Source: Chondrilla cf. caribensis | Taxonomy: Eukaryota; Porifera; Demospongiae; Chondrillida; Chondrillidae | Reading direction: 5' to 3' | Assembly (NCBI GenBank): GCA_964020155.1 | Contig: OZ026559.1 | Span: 1,661,345-1,725,344 of the forward strand | Length of the DNA stretch: 64,000 nt | Part shown: positions 1-10,855 of the stretch, one piece after another | Layout: each line of letters begins with the position of its first letter | Position numbering within the stretch: the stretch's first letter is position 1 | Notes under the pieces: generated by a model | Seen by the model: the letters and a program-made list of their open reading frames with translations, nothing else | The model's database searches: none | Told to the model about the DNA's origin: nothing | Translations under genes and position numbers: made by a program

Positions 1-1
1 T

Positions 2-2990
2 CCCATAGTTAAGAAGCTTCTTGAAGCAGGTGCTGATCCTAGTGTAACAGATATTCTTGGGTGTACACCTCTACACTATGCCTGTAAGAACTCTCACCTT
101 GAATGTGTCAGTGAGTGTATTGTCCAGATTCCAGATGTTATTTGTGATTTAATGAATGTTGCTAATAATGATGGCACCACACCTCTGTCTGTACGAGCAT
201 TTAATGATCAAACAATCCTACATGTTGCTTGTGAGAAAGGTGATCTTCCTATAGTTAAGAAGGTTCTTGAAGCTGGTGCTGATCCTAACTCATTAGACGG
301 AAGTACTTTCACACCACTTATGCTTGCTGTGCAGCATGTTGATGATGTAGAGGCTGCAGATATCGTTGGTATTCTCTGTGAATTTAAATGCAACCTCAAT
401 ATTGAAATGTCACCATTGTCAAGGTCTTTAACAGCTCTTCATCTAGCATGCGAGTTAGGCAAGGAAAAGTGTGTAGAAATGCTGATAGCCAAAGGAGCCA
501 ATGTACTTGTACGAACTGAAGGTGGGTTAACACCACTTCACCTAGCTTGTGAGGGTGGACATCACACCGTAATAAGTTCTCTAATAACTGAAGAAACTTT
601 AAACGCTTATGATTATAAACATTGGACACCTCTTCACTATGCTTGTGGGTGTAATCACTTTGAATGTGCAAGAAGGATTGTAGTCGGATTCTCAAAACTA
701 TTTCTCCAAACCCACACTGAATATAACCTTACTTTTCCTAACCTGAGAGATCAAGATGGTAAAACCATTCTCCATCATGCATGCTTGAGACATGACATAC
801 AGTTTGTAGAGAACCTTCTCAACCTTGGTGCAGATCCAAATTTACAAGATAACAATGGGGCCACACCTTTAATGTCTGCTCTACTATATCATGATAGTAA
901 TGTAGACATGAATCTATTGTCACTTTTGTTGTCTATGGACTGGAAACCAGACATCAAAGACAATAGTGGACATACAGCACTCCATTATTCGGTCAAGTGT
1001 AATGATATTCGGATACCACTGATGCTCATCTCAGCTGGATGTGATGTGACAGCAGTTGATAATTTTGGACAGACATTTGCCGATCTAATACCAAAAAAGT
1101 CACTTAAACTCATGAACAAACAACTTTTAAGGATTGATCGTCGACAGATAATTTGTGTTGTAGGATATCCAAAATGTGGGAAGACTACTATTATTGCAGC
1201 TTTTCAACAGGCTCAGCAAAAACAACAAAACAAATTTCACAGACTCACTGCACGACGTCTGAAGTTCAACACAAGAGTAACTCTTGATAACAGTCGAACA
1301 TCTGGGATAGACACTAAAGTGATTACTACCAAGGGGCTGGGAAGCTTAATCTTCTTTGACTTTGCTGGCCAATCTGAGTACTATGCTTCTCACTTAGCAT
1401 TCCTTGAAAGTGCGTTATCAGCCAAAGGATCTACAATCACATTCATAATGATGGTTGACCTGAGATGTTCCGAAGAAGACAGAATAACACAGTGCAAGGA
1501 ATGGCTGTTCCCAATAAAGAGCATTTTGAAAGACCACAATATGCTGAATGTGATACTGATAGGCAGCCACTTTGATCAGGTAGAAACAGTATCCACATCA
1601 ACGTCATCATTAAGGGATAATTTTTGGGAGCTTAAGAGAACATTGGGTACACCTCAGATGCAGTTTATTGGTTGCTGGGGAATGGATTGTCGTCAGTTGT
1701 TATCAAAGGGGATGACGAACCTACAAAATTACTTACAATCAACTTGTCCTGTCCATAGTACATCAGCTGAAGTAAGCCAGGTCCCTCTTGGAGCCTGTTT
1801 ACTGTTTGACAGACTGAAGAAGTCTGAGAATCCTCCACTTGCCATCACACCTTCTAAGATTATTGACAAACTGAAGGATGGATGTCCTCCAATTCCTCTG
1901 ACAGTGAAGTACATTGACAGCTATTGTCAAGACCTTGCTGCATCAGGCCTAGTCCTGTACATTCCCAACAGAGAAGATGCTGGGGAGAGCTGGTTGATTC
2001 TTGAGATGGAAGAGATCCTCAGTCGTATTCACGGCAAACTGTTTGCACCTGATTCTGCAGAGTTTCCAATGCACCACAAGAATCTTGCTAACCAGTTTGG
2101 ATTGGTTCATGTGGATGATCTTACATTAGCCTTTAAAGATAGCCCTCTTGATCCAGAAATGATTCAAAAGCTTTTAACGGGCATGGAATTCTGTCATCCT
2201 GTAGACAGTTCACTGATGACAGAAGGAATATTGGATGTCTTATTCTCCAAGGTTTCTGCAAATGCAGATATTGATAAAAGACAATCATGTTCTATATCAA
2301 CTCCAGCTGAAAAATATTCAATTTCAAATTGGCTATTTTTCCCTTCCCTTGTGAAAGTCAATGAAGAATCAGTTGTCCTATCTACAGAATCTGATATCCC
2401 AGGAGATGATTGTCATCGGGTGTGTTGGGAGCTGAGCACAGTGAAGCCTCACTTCCTTCATCCTAGATTCCAACAGGCTGTGTTCATCAGACTGGCTTGT
2501 AACCATGTACAGAAACACAAGTCAGATCTCTCTACAGTTGAGGAACACAGCTGCACTGTCAGCAAGAATGCCATGTCCTGGAGCACTATCCATGGTGTAG
2601 ATGTCTGCATACAGATCATGCACAAGTCTACAATTAAGGTGCTGGCTAGGGGTAGAGCAGGAGTGAAGGTGTCCTCCTTGATGGAGATGTTATCAAGTGT
2701 AGTCAGTGATGTCCTCACAGTGCGAGCTAACCACGCTCCAGGTGTGGATGCCTACTCTGTATTTCGTGTGATGGAGAAGGGCACTCCAGGAGAACACACT
2801 GTACCAGTCTTCTCAATCATTGATGTTGTTCAAGCTGGTGGAATGTATGTTAACTCCAGAGAACGTCCACCTAAGCTGGTTTCTTTGAAAGACCTCTTTC
2901 TTGACTGGGAAATATCAGTGACACTGCTGGAGGAGATGGTGTCTATTTCCGAAATATATCATGAACCTACCACAAAATATGATGTTACAT
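2..2990 (+). other. Gene A exon 1: ankyrin repeats, Roc GTPase and COR
   Basis: Ankyrin units carry the usual TPLHLAC and LLxxGADPN cores. The Roc domain shows the P-loop GYPKCGKT (1163-1186), a switch I region with SRTSGI, the DxxG motif as DFAGQ (1358-1372) and IGSHFD (1559-1576) in place of NKxD, as in other Roco proteins. The COR region begins near LLFDRLKKSENPP. The exon ends at donor GTAAGT (2991). The last coding stretch, PTTKYDVTC, corresponds to the separate linker exon 47934-48065 of gene C, so an intron and part of an exon have been deleted here. Confidence 0.85.
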
Positions 2991-4587
2991 GTAAGTCGTC
3001 CAGAGTACATGAGTATTGAGTGTGGTTACTACAGTTCATATTCTCCATCTATTGTCTGATTCCTATAGCCCTTTTGATAATTGAGGATGATCTGATCCGA
3101 CTGATTGGATTGAAGACATGTGTCAAATGGAGTGAATTTTCCCTCTACTTGGGTATAGAGAAGCACATTAGAGATGAGGTATCTCTCTACTGCCATAGAG
3201 TGGCAAAGGACTGCTTCATAGAAGTAGTTGGTCGATGGCTGTCACATGAAGATGGTACAGGTGACAGCCCACGTACATGGGAGACTGTGTTTAGTGCCCT
3301 TTGTGATATGGGACAGTCTCACCTTGTGGAGGAGGTGAAAGGAGAGTTATTCGCAACTACTGCTACTAAAGGTAAAGGAAGATTTTGAATTCTGTTTTGC
3401 ATTTGCTTTTAATTTACCTTTTGTCTTACTCATTAGAGATGAATCAGGGTGATTTACAGTGTAAAGAACAAGACGCTGTGCACACTGTCACTCCCATCAA
3501 GGTACAGTCCTCAGATGTACAGACTAGAGCTAGTGAAGGTTTGTGATCATGTAACCAGGTCTTGTACATGTACAGATAGCTGTTTGTTCTCCCATATCTT
3601 GCTTTTAGCTACAATTGTATTCATAAATTGATTCATATTACCCCAATTCCTACCACATTATTCATATCCACAGATAACCTACTGGTTTCACTGGAGGATG
3701 CCCATGAGTCTCAGAGTAGTACTAAAGTTGTTGCCAAAACACAAGAAAAATTTCCCAAATCGGATGTACCACGAAATAAAAGTTCTGGTAGCCTAAGTCA
3801 ACCTCAGTCAATTGGGCAAGGCATTCTTGACTCTCTCACTCCTGACAAGGAACAGCCTTCACCTGTACGAACTAGAGTTAATAAAGGTTCATACATGCAT
3901 ACATTTTGAGCTAAATTATTTTGAATTCATTCATGTCTTCCCATATCAGTGTTTCTGAGCACAATGTGTACAGTATGCATGCATACACCATGCAACTATG
4001 CAGTTAACACTATCCTGTTTGTGTCCACAGATAACATACCAACCTTGCTTGATGATGTCCACGAGAGTGAAGAATGTACTAAAACTGTACTCAGAGCTCA
4101 ATGTGAAGCTCCTGAATCAGATGTAACACAAGAAGATGAGGAGCCTGGTAGTGAACCTCAACTGAACCAGAAGTGTACATGTAAGATGAACTGACAAATC
4201 TACGACCTACTAAAATCCTGTTATCAATAGATTAAATTCAGTAACTGTTCTTGTTTCATTTTACTTATAGTACTCAAAATACAACCAACTGAAGTAGAGC
4301 TACTTCGAATGGTTGGATCACAGATGTGTGCTAAGTGGAATACCTTTGCAGTTTACTTGGGTATTGAGAAGCACATTAGAGATGAGGTATCTTACAAATA
4401 CCTCAGAGAACCAAAGGACTGCTTCATAGAAGTAGTTGGTCGATGGCTGTCACATGAAGATGGTACAGGTGACAACCCACGTACATGGGAGACTGTGTTT
4501 AGTGCCCTCCAAGAGATGGGGTTCACTCTTCTTGTGAAGGAGGTGACACAGAAACTGTCCAAGAGACTGGAAACCTCCCAACAATAG
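2..4587 (+). CDS. Gene A: ankyrin–Roc–COR–Death–Death protein (5' end outside window)
   Basis: Joined exons 2-2990, 3069-3371, 3437-3538, 3674-3886, 4031-4180 and 4271-4587 (stop TAG 4585-4587). The frame is already open at base 2, so the start lies upstream. All introns are GT–AG and phase 1, and the joined frame stays open for about 1357 codons. Domain order: about ten ankyrin repeats (2-1110), Roc GTPase (1138-1740), COR (about 1790-2930), Death domain 1 (3069-3371), acidic Ser/Thr-rich linkers, Death domain 2 (4271-4587). The ANK–Roc–COR–Death order is that of the C-terminal part of DAPK1, without a kinase in view. By family knowledge this is a cytosolic signalling scaffold. Its partner is unknown. 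Exon 1 is fused straight to a linker that is a separate exon in genes B and C. Confidence 0.85.
3069..3371 (+). other. Gene A Death-domain exon 1 (type 1)
   Basis: Acceptor TCCTATAG (3061-3068), donor GTAAAG at 3372, phase 1-1. It encodes a six-helix Death-fold sequence with YLGIEKHIRDEV (helix 2-3), CFIEVVGRWLSHEDGTGD (helix 3-4) and TWETVFSALCDMG (helix 5). The characteristic WL...TW...AL...MG spacing of Death domains is visible. Nearly the same exon occurs in gene C at 48144-48446. Confidence 0.8.
3437..3886 (+). other. Gene A linker exons E and N
   Basis: Two phase 1-1 exons, 3437-3538 and 3674-3886, encode low-complexity linkers rich in Glu, Ser, Thr and Pro (for example TPIKVQSSDVQT, LTPDKEQPSPVRT). 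The shared ending (Q.S.VQT.A.EG) shows that the two arose from one another. Both sit between the Death domains and have counterparts in genes B and C. Confidence 0.7.
4031..4180 (+). other. Gene A linker exon T
   Basis: Acceptor GTGTCCACAG, donor GTAAGA at 4181, phase 1-1, 50 codons. It encodes an acidic linker starting DNIPTLLDDVHESEE and ending QEDEEPGSEPQLNQKC. It immediately precedes Death domain 2 in all three genes and is duplicated in gene B. Confidence 0.7.
4271..4587 (+). other. Gene A terminal Death-domain exon (type 2)
   Basis: Acceptor TTACTTATAG. It encodes RMVGSQMCAKWNTFAVYLG, EKHIRDEVSYKYLREPKD, the shared core CFIEVVGRWLSHEDGTGD, then a type-2 tail (ALQEMGFTLLVKEV...ETSQQ) and stop TAG. 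Outside the core it differs clearly from Death domain 1. Confidence 0.8.
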
Positions 4588-4600
4588 ATTATCATATTTG

Positions 4601-4712
4601 GTGAGTGTCTAGTGAGAGAGCACACAGAAACTCACTGCACAGTACATATGTCTGTTTACTCTGTGTCAACTCCACACAATGTACTGATGGTGTTCTTTCT
4701 CACTTCCTGCAG
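4601..4712 (+). other. Probable 3'UTR intron after gene A
   Basis: A strong donor GTGAGT stands 13 nt after the stop codon, and a pyrimidine-rich acceptor TTCCTGCAG ends at 4712. The pair is conserved in position and sequence after genes B and C. The stop is too close to the junction to trigger nonsense-mediated decay by the usual 50-nt rule. Only transcripts would prove use. Confidence 0.5.
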
Positions 4713-5400
4713 AACTTGCACTTTTGCACTTCTTAGGATCCGAGTGTGTGTGTTTGTAGTTTATTTGTGGCACTTTCAACACATATCCTCAAAATAGTGT
4801 TCATTTGCACATGGAAATGATGTTCAACTTTATCTTTCTCAGGTTGGTTTATAGATAACACGTTCATGTGTGTTCAATTGTATTGTCTTTTGTACTGTGT
4901 ACCACACATAGTAGAGACCTCAATAATCCATACATTATTACCCACATCTCAATGTGTACTCTATGGGAAGGTTCTATACTGGAATCCATCTGTGTGGTAC
5001 CACTCTTTTCTGATTACATGTTGTCCTCAATAGAGAAGTACCACTGTAGAGAACTCTATATTCTAGTCCCAAAGTGTCCTTAATAGACAGTTTCTGTTAT
5101 ATGTTATGTAGTAACGTTTTGTCCAACAATCTTCACTCATTTTTGTCGGACCATACACAATTACACTCGCACACAATCTCAAAGTGTCCTTAGTGGACAG
5201 GTTATGCCACATGTACATACAGTTTACAACTGTACTTGTCTTTTCCCAATTCTACAGCACTTTTACTCCGTACAGTAATACCTTTTGGTGCTATTGTGTG
5301 TACTCCCTCATGAGTACCTTTATTAAGAAGAATTAATTCTGATAATTAGTGGAGATTATCCTTCTCCAGTTGTCTCATCCTCTCAACATGGTAAGTGGAA
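4713..5400 (+). other. Post-gene spacer with MITE-like remnants, unit A
   Basis: No convincing coding region. It holds probable 3'UTR and pieces such as TCCTCAATAGAGAAGTACCAC and AGTGTCCTTAATAGACAG that resemble the ends and middle of the MITE at 60661-60842. The ORFs here are short and are not conserved as protein between units. Confidence 0.4.
5388..5398 (+). promoter_or_regulatory. ATG placed directly on a splice donor (ATG|GTAAGT), unit A
   Basis: CTCTCAACATGGTAAGTGG follows a pyrimidine-rich stretch. The same arrangement is at about 25993 and 50451 in units B and C. It looks like a tiny first coding exon consisting of the start codon only. A plausible acceptor (ACTCTTTAG, about 5583) precedes the short ORF 5591-5707. 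Joining in phase 0 there would hit TGA, so the true splice partner is uncertain. Confidence 0.3.
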
Positions 5401-5590
5401 CGACTATTGATAGTTGAATGTTGTGGTCGTGAGGTTCACATGGGATGTGGTGTGTTGTACGCTTGTATCTACTGTGTGTGTACAGATGTACAGTACAGGA
5501 CGCTGTAGAGTGAATGTGTACAAATTAAGCCAGATATTGTGTTTGTGGTATATTCCATGGCAACCACTCCACCCACTCTTTAGAGTCCTG

Positions 5591-5707
5591 GATGAGAACT
5601 ACTTTTGCTGTCGGAATATCTGTGGGTGACAATAACAGTTCCTGTTTGGTCAACACCATCACTGAAGCTTACACACCACTGTTAGATGGTGTACTTAACC
5701 CACAGTA
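5591..5707 (+). CDS. Short conserved ORF, weakly Rho-GTPase-like N-terminus (unit A)
   Basis: A 38-codon ORF, ATG to TAG, containing FAVGISVGDN, SSCLVNTITEAY and LLDGVLNPQ. It is kept open in all three units with few residue changes. VGD-x-CL followed by EAYTPxLDGV faintly recalls the start of Rac/Rho (VGDGAVGKTCL ... EYIPTVFDNV), but the GKT of the P-loop is absent. It could equally be a decayed exon of an unknown gene. Function not assigned. Confidence 0.25.
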
Positions 5708-5860
5708 GAAACAACAGCTCTCATTATCAGAATTTAACGATAATTACAAGGAGTCATAAAGATATCCTAACTGGTGTTATGGTTAGTTTTGACACTCATG
5801 AACATGCACACATGCACACATGTACACACCCATACAGGTACTGTATGCTCAGTAACATAT

Positions 5861-6066
5861 CTTTCCCTCTACCTGGGTGCAGAGTAACACATTAGAGATG
5901 AAGTATCTCTCAACTGCCATAGAGTGGCAAAGGACTGCTTCATAGAAGTAGTTGGTCAATGGCTGTCACATGAAGATGGTACAGGTGACAGCCCACATAC
6001 ATGGAAGACAGTCTTTACCGAAAGAAGCTCCTATCTTTCCTCAAGGGAATTTGACAAGGATTTGTA
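5861..6066 (+). pseudogene. Degenerate Death-domain exon copy A1
   Basis: Type-1 Death-domain sequence from the LYLG helix to the TWETVF helix. An in-frame TAA (5885-5887) replaces the Glu codon before HIRDEV, and one base is lost in the Lys codon run near 6020. Preceded by an acceptor-like GGGTGCAG. Confidence 0.65.
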
Positions 6067-6357
6067 AACATTGTCCTTTCTATACTGTGGTTAGTTCACA
6101 TACATATATTCACCTATACACACATGCATGCAAGTATGCATATATACACATTCACCCACCCGCACACGTGCATTTTGTAAATACATGCAAACACACATAC
6201 AATGTGTACTCAGTGTCACCTTCCCCTCTACTTTTTGTATTTACACATGCAAACACATGCATGTATGCATGTACGTGTGTATATACACATACACTCACTC
6301 ACACATGTGATGAAACACATGTAAACACACATACAATGTGTGCTCAATGTCACCTTC

Positions 6358-6710
6358 CCCTCTACTTGTGTGTAGAGAAAATTCAACTCTCTCTAGTTGA
6401 GTGTAGAGGAATACATTATAGAGATAAAGTATCTCTCAACTGCCATAGAGTGGCAAAGGACTGCTTCATAGAAGTAGTTGGTAGATGGCTATCACATGAA
6501 GATGGTACAGGTGACAGCCCACATACATGGGAGACTGTCTTTACCAAAAAGAAGCTCCTATCACTCCTCAAGAGAATTTGGCAGAAAGACATCAGCATTG
6601 TCAAGTGTTATGCTGTGGTTAGTTCACATATGTACATACGTGTACACACATACATCCATGACCTCCACAGGGATATGCATGGCATGTTATATTGTACACA
6701 TGTACAGTGA
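6358..6710 (+). pseudogene. Degenerate Death-domain exon copy A2
   Basis: Acceptor-like TTGTGTGTAG ends at 6375 and is followed by a phase-1 open frame through the core (VVGRWLSHEDGTGD) and a KKKLLSLLKRIWQK tail, to TGA at 6708-6710. The first helix is missing and replaced by unrelated sequence. It may be an unused or alternative exon. I see no good donor. Confidence 0.5.
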
Positions 6711-6719
6711 CTGAATGGT

Positions 6720-6935
6720 TACCATGGCGACCATATTCCGCCCACTTTTCAGAGTCCTGGATTGGAACTACTGTTCACTGTCCAAAATTTTGTGGGTGAC
6801 AATAGCAGTTCCTGCTTGGTCAACACCATCACTGAAGCTTATACACCAGTGTTAGATGGTGTACTTAACCCACAATGGACACAACAGCTCTCATTATCAG
6901 AATTTGACAATTTCAAGGAGACATAAAGATATCCT
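6720..6935 (+). repeat. Second copy of the VGDN-ORF segment, unit A
   Basis: Repeats the 5560-5760 segment (GGTTACCATGGCGACC...GTGCCTTAACCCA-like). Here the frame reads VGDNSSSCLVNTITEAY and runs on through NPQWTQQLSLSEFDN to a stop. The upstream ATG is not kept. Further copies lie at 26160-26370, 50620-50830 and 52170-52380. Confidence 0.5.
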
Positions 6936-6958
6936 AACTGGTGTTATGGTTAGTTTCA

Positions 6959-6960
<2 letters not shown>

Positions 6961-7007
<47 letters not shown>

Positions 7008-7070
7008 CACACACATGCACACATGCACACACGCACGTACGGACGCACACACACAGTACACACACACCCA
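6961..7070. repeat. (CA)n microsatellite, unit A
   Basis: Pure (AC)22 from 6961 to 7004, then interrupted CA-rich sequence. It sits at the same place in the Death-exon array as the longer tracts in units B and C. The Thr-His and Cys-Val ORFs across it are artefacts. Confidence 0.95.
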
Positions 7071-7104
7071 TATAGGTACTGTATGTTCAGTAACATAATA
7101 TTAT

Positions 7105-7335
7105 CTTTCCCTCTACCTCGGTGTAGAGGAACACATTAGAGATGAAGTATCTCTCAACTGCCATAGAGTGGCAAAGGACTGCTTCATAGAAGTACTTGGT
7201 CGATGGCTGTCGCATGAAGATGGTACAGGTGACAACCCACATACATGGGAGACTGTCTTTACCAAAAAGAAGCTCCTAACACTCCTCAAGAGGATGATGA
7301 ATCCAGTTGTGAACCTCTCTACTGGACCACATGTA
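7105..7335 (+). pseudogene. Death-domain exon copy A3, open frame, possible cassette exon
   Basis: The copy is open throughout. Acceptor CTCGGTGTAG ends at 7124. The exon would read (x)AG GAA CAC ATT AGA GAT, core CFIEVLGRWLSHEDGTGD, then KKKLLTLLKRM and end at donor GTGAGA (7336). Both ends are phase 1, so it would fit into the gene A frame. It lacks the first two helices of a Death domain. Called a pseudoexon for lack of expression evidence. Confidence 0.45.
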
Positions 7336-7399
7336 GGTGAGATGAACTCATAATGCTATTTTGAGTATCCTTATGACCATTCTTTGGTTCTATTTATAG

Positions 7400-7690
7400 T
7401 GCTCCACATTCAACTCACAGAAGCACACCTAGTAAGATTGGATGGAACACAGGATGTGTGCTCAGTGAATACCTATCCTTCTACCTGGGTGTAGAGGAGG
7501 ACATTAGAGATGAAGTATCTCTCAACTGCCATAGAGTGGCAAAGGACTGCTTCACGGAAGTGGTTGGTCGATGGCTGTCACATGAAGATGGTACAGGTGA
7601 CAGCCCACATACATGGGAGACTGTCTTTAACAAAAGAAGCTCCTATCACTTCTCAAGGGAATTTGATGAGGATTTGTATACAGTATCCTA
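7400..7690 (+). pseudogene. Degenerate Death-domain exon copy A4
   Basis: Starts at a normal type acceptor (TATTTATAG) with HIQLTEAHLVRL, like the type-2 exons, but one G is missing in CAGTGAATACC (expected CAGTGGAATACC), which shifts the frame and brings a TAG. The core is otherwise intact. Confidence 0.65.
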
Positions 7691-7871
7691 GCTAATGTTA
7701 TGGTTCGTTTTAATGTACATGCAGAAGCATATGCACAAAAACACCCACCCATGTACACACATGCATACATACATACACATACACACATACACACATGTAA
7801 ATATTATTATTATACACATACATACATGCATACATATGTACATATGCACACAAATATGTGCTGTATTCAGT

Positions 7872-7967
7872 GAATATGTTTCTCTTCACTTATGTGTAGA
7901 AGAACATATTAGAAAAAATATAATATATCTAAATGTCGAGGACAGGGAGTCTGGACCACACATGTAG
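7872..7967 (+). pseudogene. Death-domain exon remnant A5
   Basis: Only the LxLCVEEHIR part is recognisable. The core is deleted and the remnant ends in GGAGTCTGGACCACACATGTAG and a donor GTAAGG. Equivalent remnants are at 27351-27441 and 53752-53844. Confidence 0.5.
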
Positions 7968-8043
7968 GTAAGGCAAACAAATAATCATACTAATACTCAC
8001 TGTCCTCATACAACACTTCTTTGGTTGTTGCTTGGCCTTGTAG

Positions 8044-8183
8044 TGATCCAGGTTGAAGCAGCTGAAGCACAGCTGGTAGGATTGGTTGGATTACTGAAGT
8101 GTGCTCAGTGGATATGAGGTCCCTCTACTTGGATCAAGTAGAGAAGCACATTAGAGATGATTAATCTCTCAACTGCCATAGAG
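8044..8183 (+). pseudogene. Death-domain exon remnant A6 (N-terminal half)
   Basis: After acceptor CCTTGTAG it reads IQVEAAEAQLVGLVGLLKCAQW, the first helix of a type-2-like exon, then a TGA and a truncated LYLD..EKHIRDD. The core is missing. Confidence 0.55.
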
Positions 8184-8239
8184 TGTGCCCATACACACAT
8201 GGACACACACACACACACACACACAAATGTGTGCTATGT

Positions 8240-8452
8240 TCAAAATCCCTCTACCTGGGTGTAGAGGAGCACATTAGAGATATACTCAACTGCCATAGAG
8301 TGGCAAAGGACTGCTTCATAGAAGTAGTCTATCAATGGCTGTCCCATGAAGATGGTACAGTCTGGTCTTGTGAAGTGAACGAGATGTTCATGTCTCTCTC
8401 ACTACTGACAACAGGCAACAGTCTTCACCTGCACAGACTGGAGCTGATAAAG
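8240..8452 (+). pseudogene. Death-domain copy A7 joined to a linker remnant
   Basis: Core CFIEVVYQWLSHEDGT breaks off and passes into a linker-like TGNSLHLHRLELIK stretch that matches the 3' part of linker exon N in another frame, ending at a donor-like GTTTGT (8453). Units B and C have the same junction (27705-27915, 54138-54347), so it predates the unit duplication. Confidence 0.55.
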
Positions 8453-9650
8453 GTTTGTATTTATGTACATACATTATCCTGTGTATTGTCCATTAAAGTC
8501 GAAATTTCCTGTCCACCCTATCTGTGTGGTTCCATTGTTACTCCATCCCATGTTGTCCTCAATGGAGAGGTACCATTATACAAAACGTCATATCCTAGTC
8601 TCAAAGTGTCCTTTATGTACAGGTTTTGCCATATGCATACACAATCAAGCACACACTCATCTACAATCTTGTACATAATTACAATCTCAATTCTGTTCTC
8701 AGCATGTTTTCCAGTGGACATGTAGACCGAATATTATTTTGGTGTGTTGGAATGGTCCACATGTCACAGAGCCTGTCATATGGTATTCAATAGTATCATT
8801 CAGAGATGATTTTCATATATCAAACTAGTTGCTGTATTGACCAACAAGTGCATGTATGTAGCATTGTTTATTCCTATTATAATACAATTATTATCAATTA
8901 TCAGTTTAATTCATTACAATGATATGTGTATTTTTTATTTTACATTAATAGTAATATCCTAATACTTATTACTGATATTCTTATAATTATATTCTTATAT
9001 ATCTTAATATGTATTGCTATTATGATGTAATGTCAAACTGAATTTGAACATACAGTATTCTATATTATAGCTCTACCACATATAATACATATATGATCAT
9101 CTATTTAAATGTTTTCAAATTGATTTTAATGATCCCGGACATGCATCAGGTGGGTATTTAAAATAAAAGAGAGTCAATTAAAATTAATGAATAAGTAGCT
9201 ATTATTAATAAAATATAGTTTAAAACAGTAGTCTGTATATTACCTGCACAATGCATGATTATTCCAAGAAGTGAAGTTCACAAAATTAATCAGTAAAAAT
9301 GGGTATGCAATTATATAATTATAGAATTAAAATAACAATAATAATAATATGATTGAAATCATGCAATTGCAGCACAACACACAACTAATAATATACATTA
9401 TTAGCATTAGCTATAATTAATAAAAGGCTAATGATAATTATATATTATATTACATATTTTAACACATTTCAAATAGCATCATTTTTTTATTTTACTTCAT
9501 ATTTTATGAAAATATAAAATTAGGTATATTCATTCATTCTCAAATTCCCTCCCATAATATACATATTTGAAAATGTCAAGCATCTCTGAAAGTACCTCAT
9601 GTAACAGGCCAGGTGTGGAGGTGAGGAGTGCTTCATAATCTAGATCTGGA
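8453..9650. other. AT-rich spacer, unit A
   Basis: Starts with MITE-like pieces (about 8500-8650, AGAGGTACCATTATAC, TCTCAAAGTGTCC), then low-complexity A/T with many TAAT and ATTATA runs. No gene, RNA or intact element recognised. Confidence 0.5.
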
Positions 9651-9659
9651 CATCAGCCA

Positions 9660-10855
9660 GGTCTGGAACAAATATCAGCTTGACATGTCCCCTCTGCCAT
9701 GAGCTACCCATGCAAGAAGGTAATTAGCATCTTATTCCTATTCTCTCCCATACATTGATAATATTAACCACCTCAGAATAACCCAGGGTCATAGACAAGG
9801 TCACACAGGGAGATGGGAAGTGTTTAAAAATTTAGATCTATTTACCAGCTATGTGTCAAAAATATATTAGCTTGACACCGTCCCTCTGCCATGAGTTACG
9901 CAATAAGACAATTTGCATTTTTATTCCTATTCTCTCCCATACATTACTAACAATTAACCACCTCAGTATAAACTTAGGTTTACAGGCCACATATATGGAG
10001 ATGGGAAGTGTTTCAAAGGTTAGACCACTTTACCAGCTGTGTGTAGAAAAAGTATCAGCTTGACACCCCCCCTCTGCCATGAGTTACGCAATAAGACAAT
10101 TTGCATTTTTATTCCTATTCTCTCACATACATTGATAATAATTAAGCACCTCAGAATAAACCTAGCTTCACAGGCCACATATATGGAGATGGGAAGTGTT
10201 TCAAAGGTTCGACCAATTTACCAGTTGTGTGTAGAAAAAATATCAGCTTGACACACCCCCTCCGCCATGAGTTATGCAATAAAACAATTAGTAGTTTTAT
10301 TACTATTCTCTCCCATACATTGAATATAATAACCACCTCAGAATAAACCTAGGTTTACAGGCCACATATATGGAGATGGGAAGCATTTCAAAGGTTAGAC
10401 CACTTTACCAGCTGTGTGTAGAAAAATATCCGCTTGACATGCCCCCTCTGCCATGATTTACGTAATAAGGAAATTTTCATTTTTATTCCTATTCTCTCCC
10501 ATACATTGAATATATAAACCACCTCAGAATAAACCTAGGTTTACAGGCCATGTATATGGAGATGGGAAGTGTTACAAAGTTTAAATCAATTTACCAACTA
10601 TGTGTATAAAAATATCAGCTTGACACACCCCCTCTGCCATGCGTTACACAATAAGAAAATTTGCATTTTTATTCCAATTCTCTCCTGTGCATTGTTCATA
10701 TCAACCACCTCAGAATTAACCCAACCCAGTGTCACAGACCATGTATAGGGTGTAGATGGGGAGTGTTTCAAAGTTTGGATTAATTGACCAGCTTGGCTTG
10801 AAAAAAATATCAGCTTGACACCCCCTTTACCATGACCTATGCAAGAAGGTACTTA
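9660..10855. repeat. 188-bp satellite array, unit A (about 7 copies)
   Basis: Tandem repeats of about 188 bp marked by CTCTGCCATGAGTTACGCAA, CTATTCTCTCCCATACATTG and ACATATATGGAGATGGGAAG. Copies are divergent at both edges and most alike in the middle, as expected if unequal exchange homogenises the centre. The ~70-codon ORFs in it shift frame from copy to copy (188 is not a multiple of 3), so it is not coding. Confidence 0.9.

Noticed and set aside
10039..10251. Possible mobile element coding region in satellite array A
   Set aside because: No transposase or terminal repeats; simply a satellite monomer frame.
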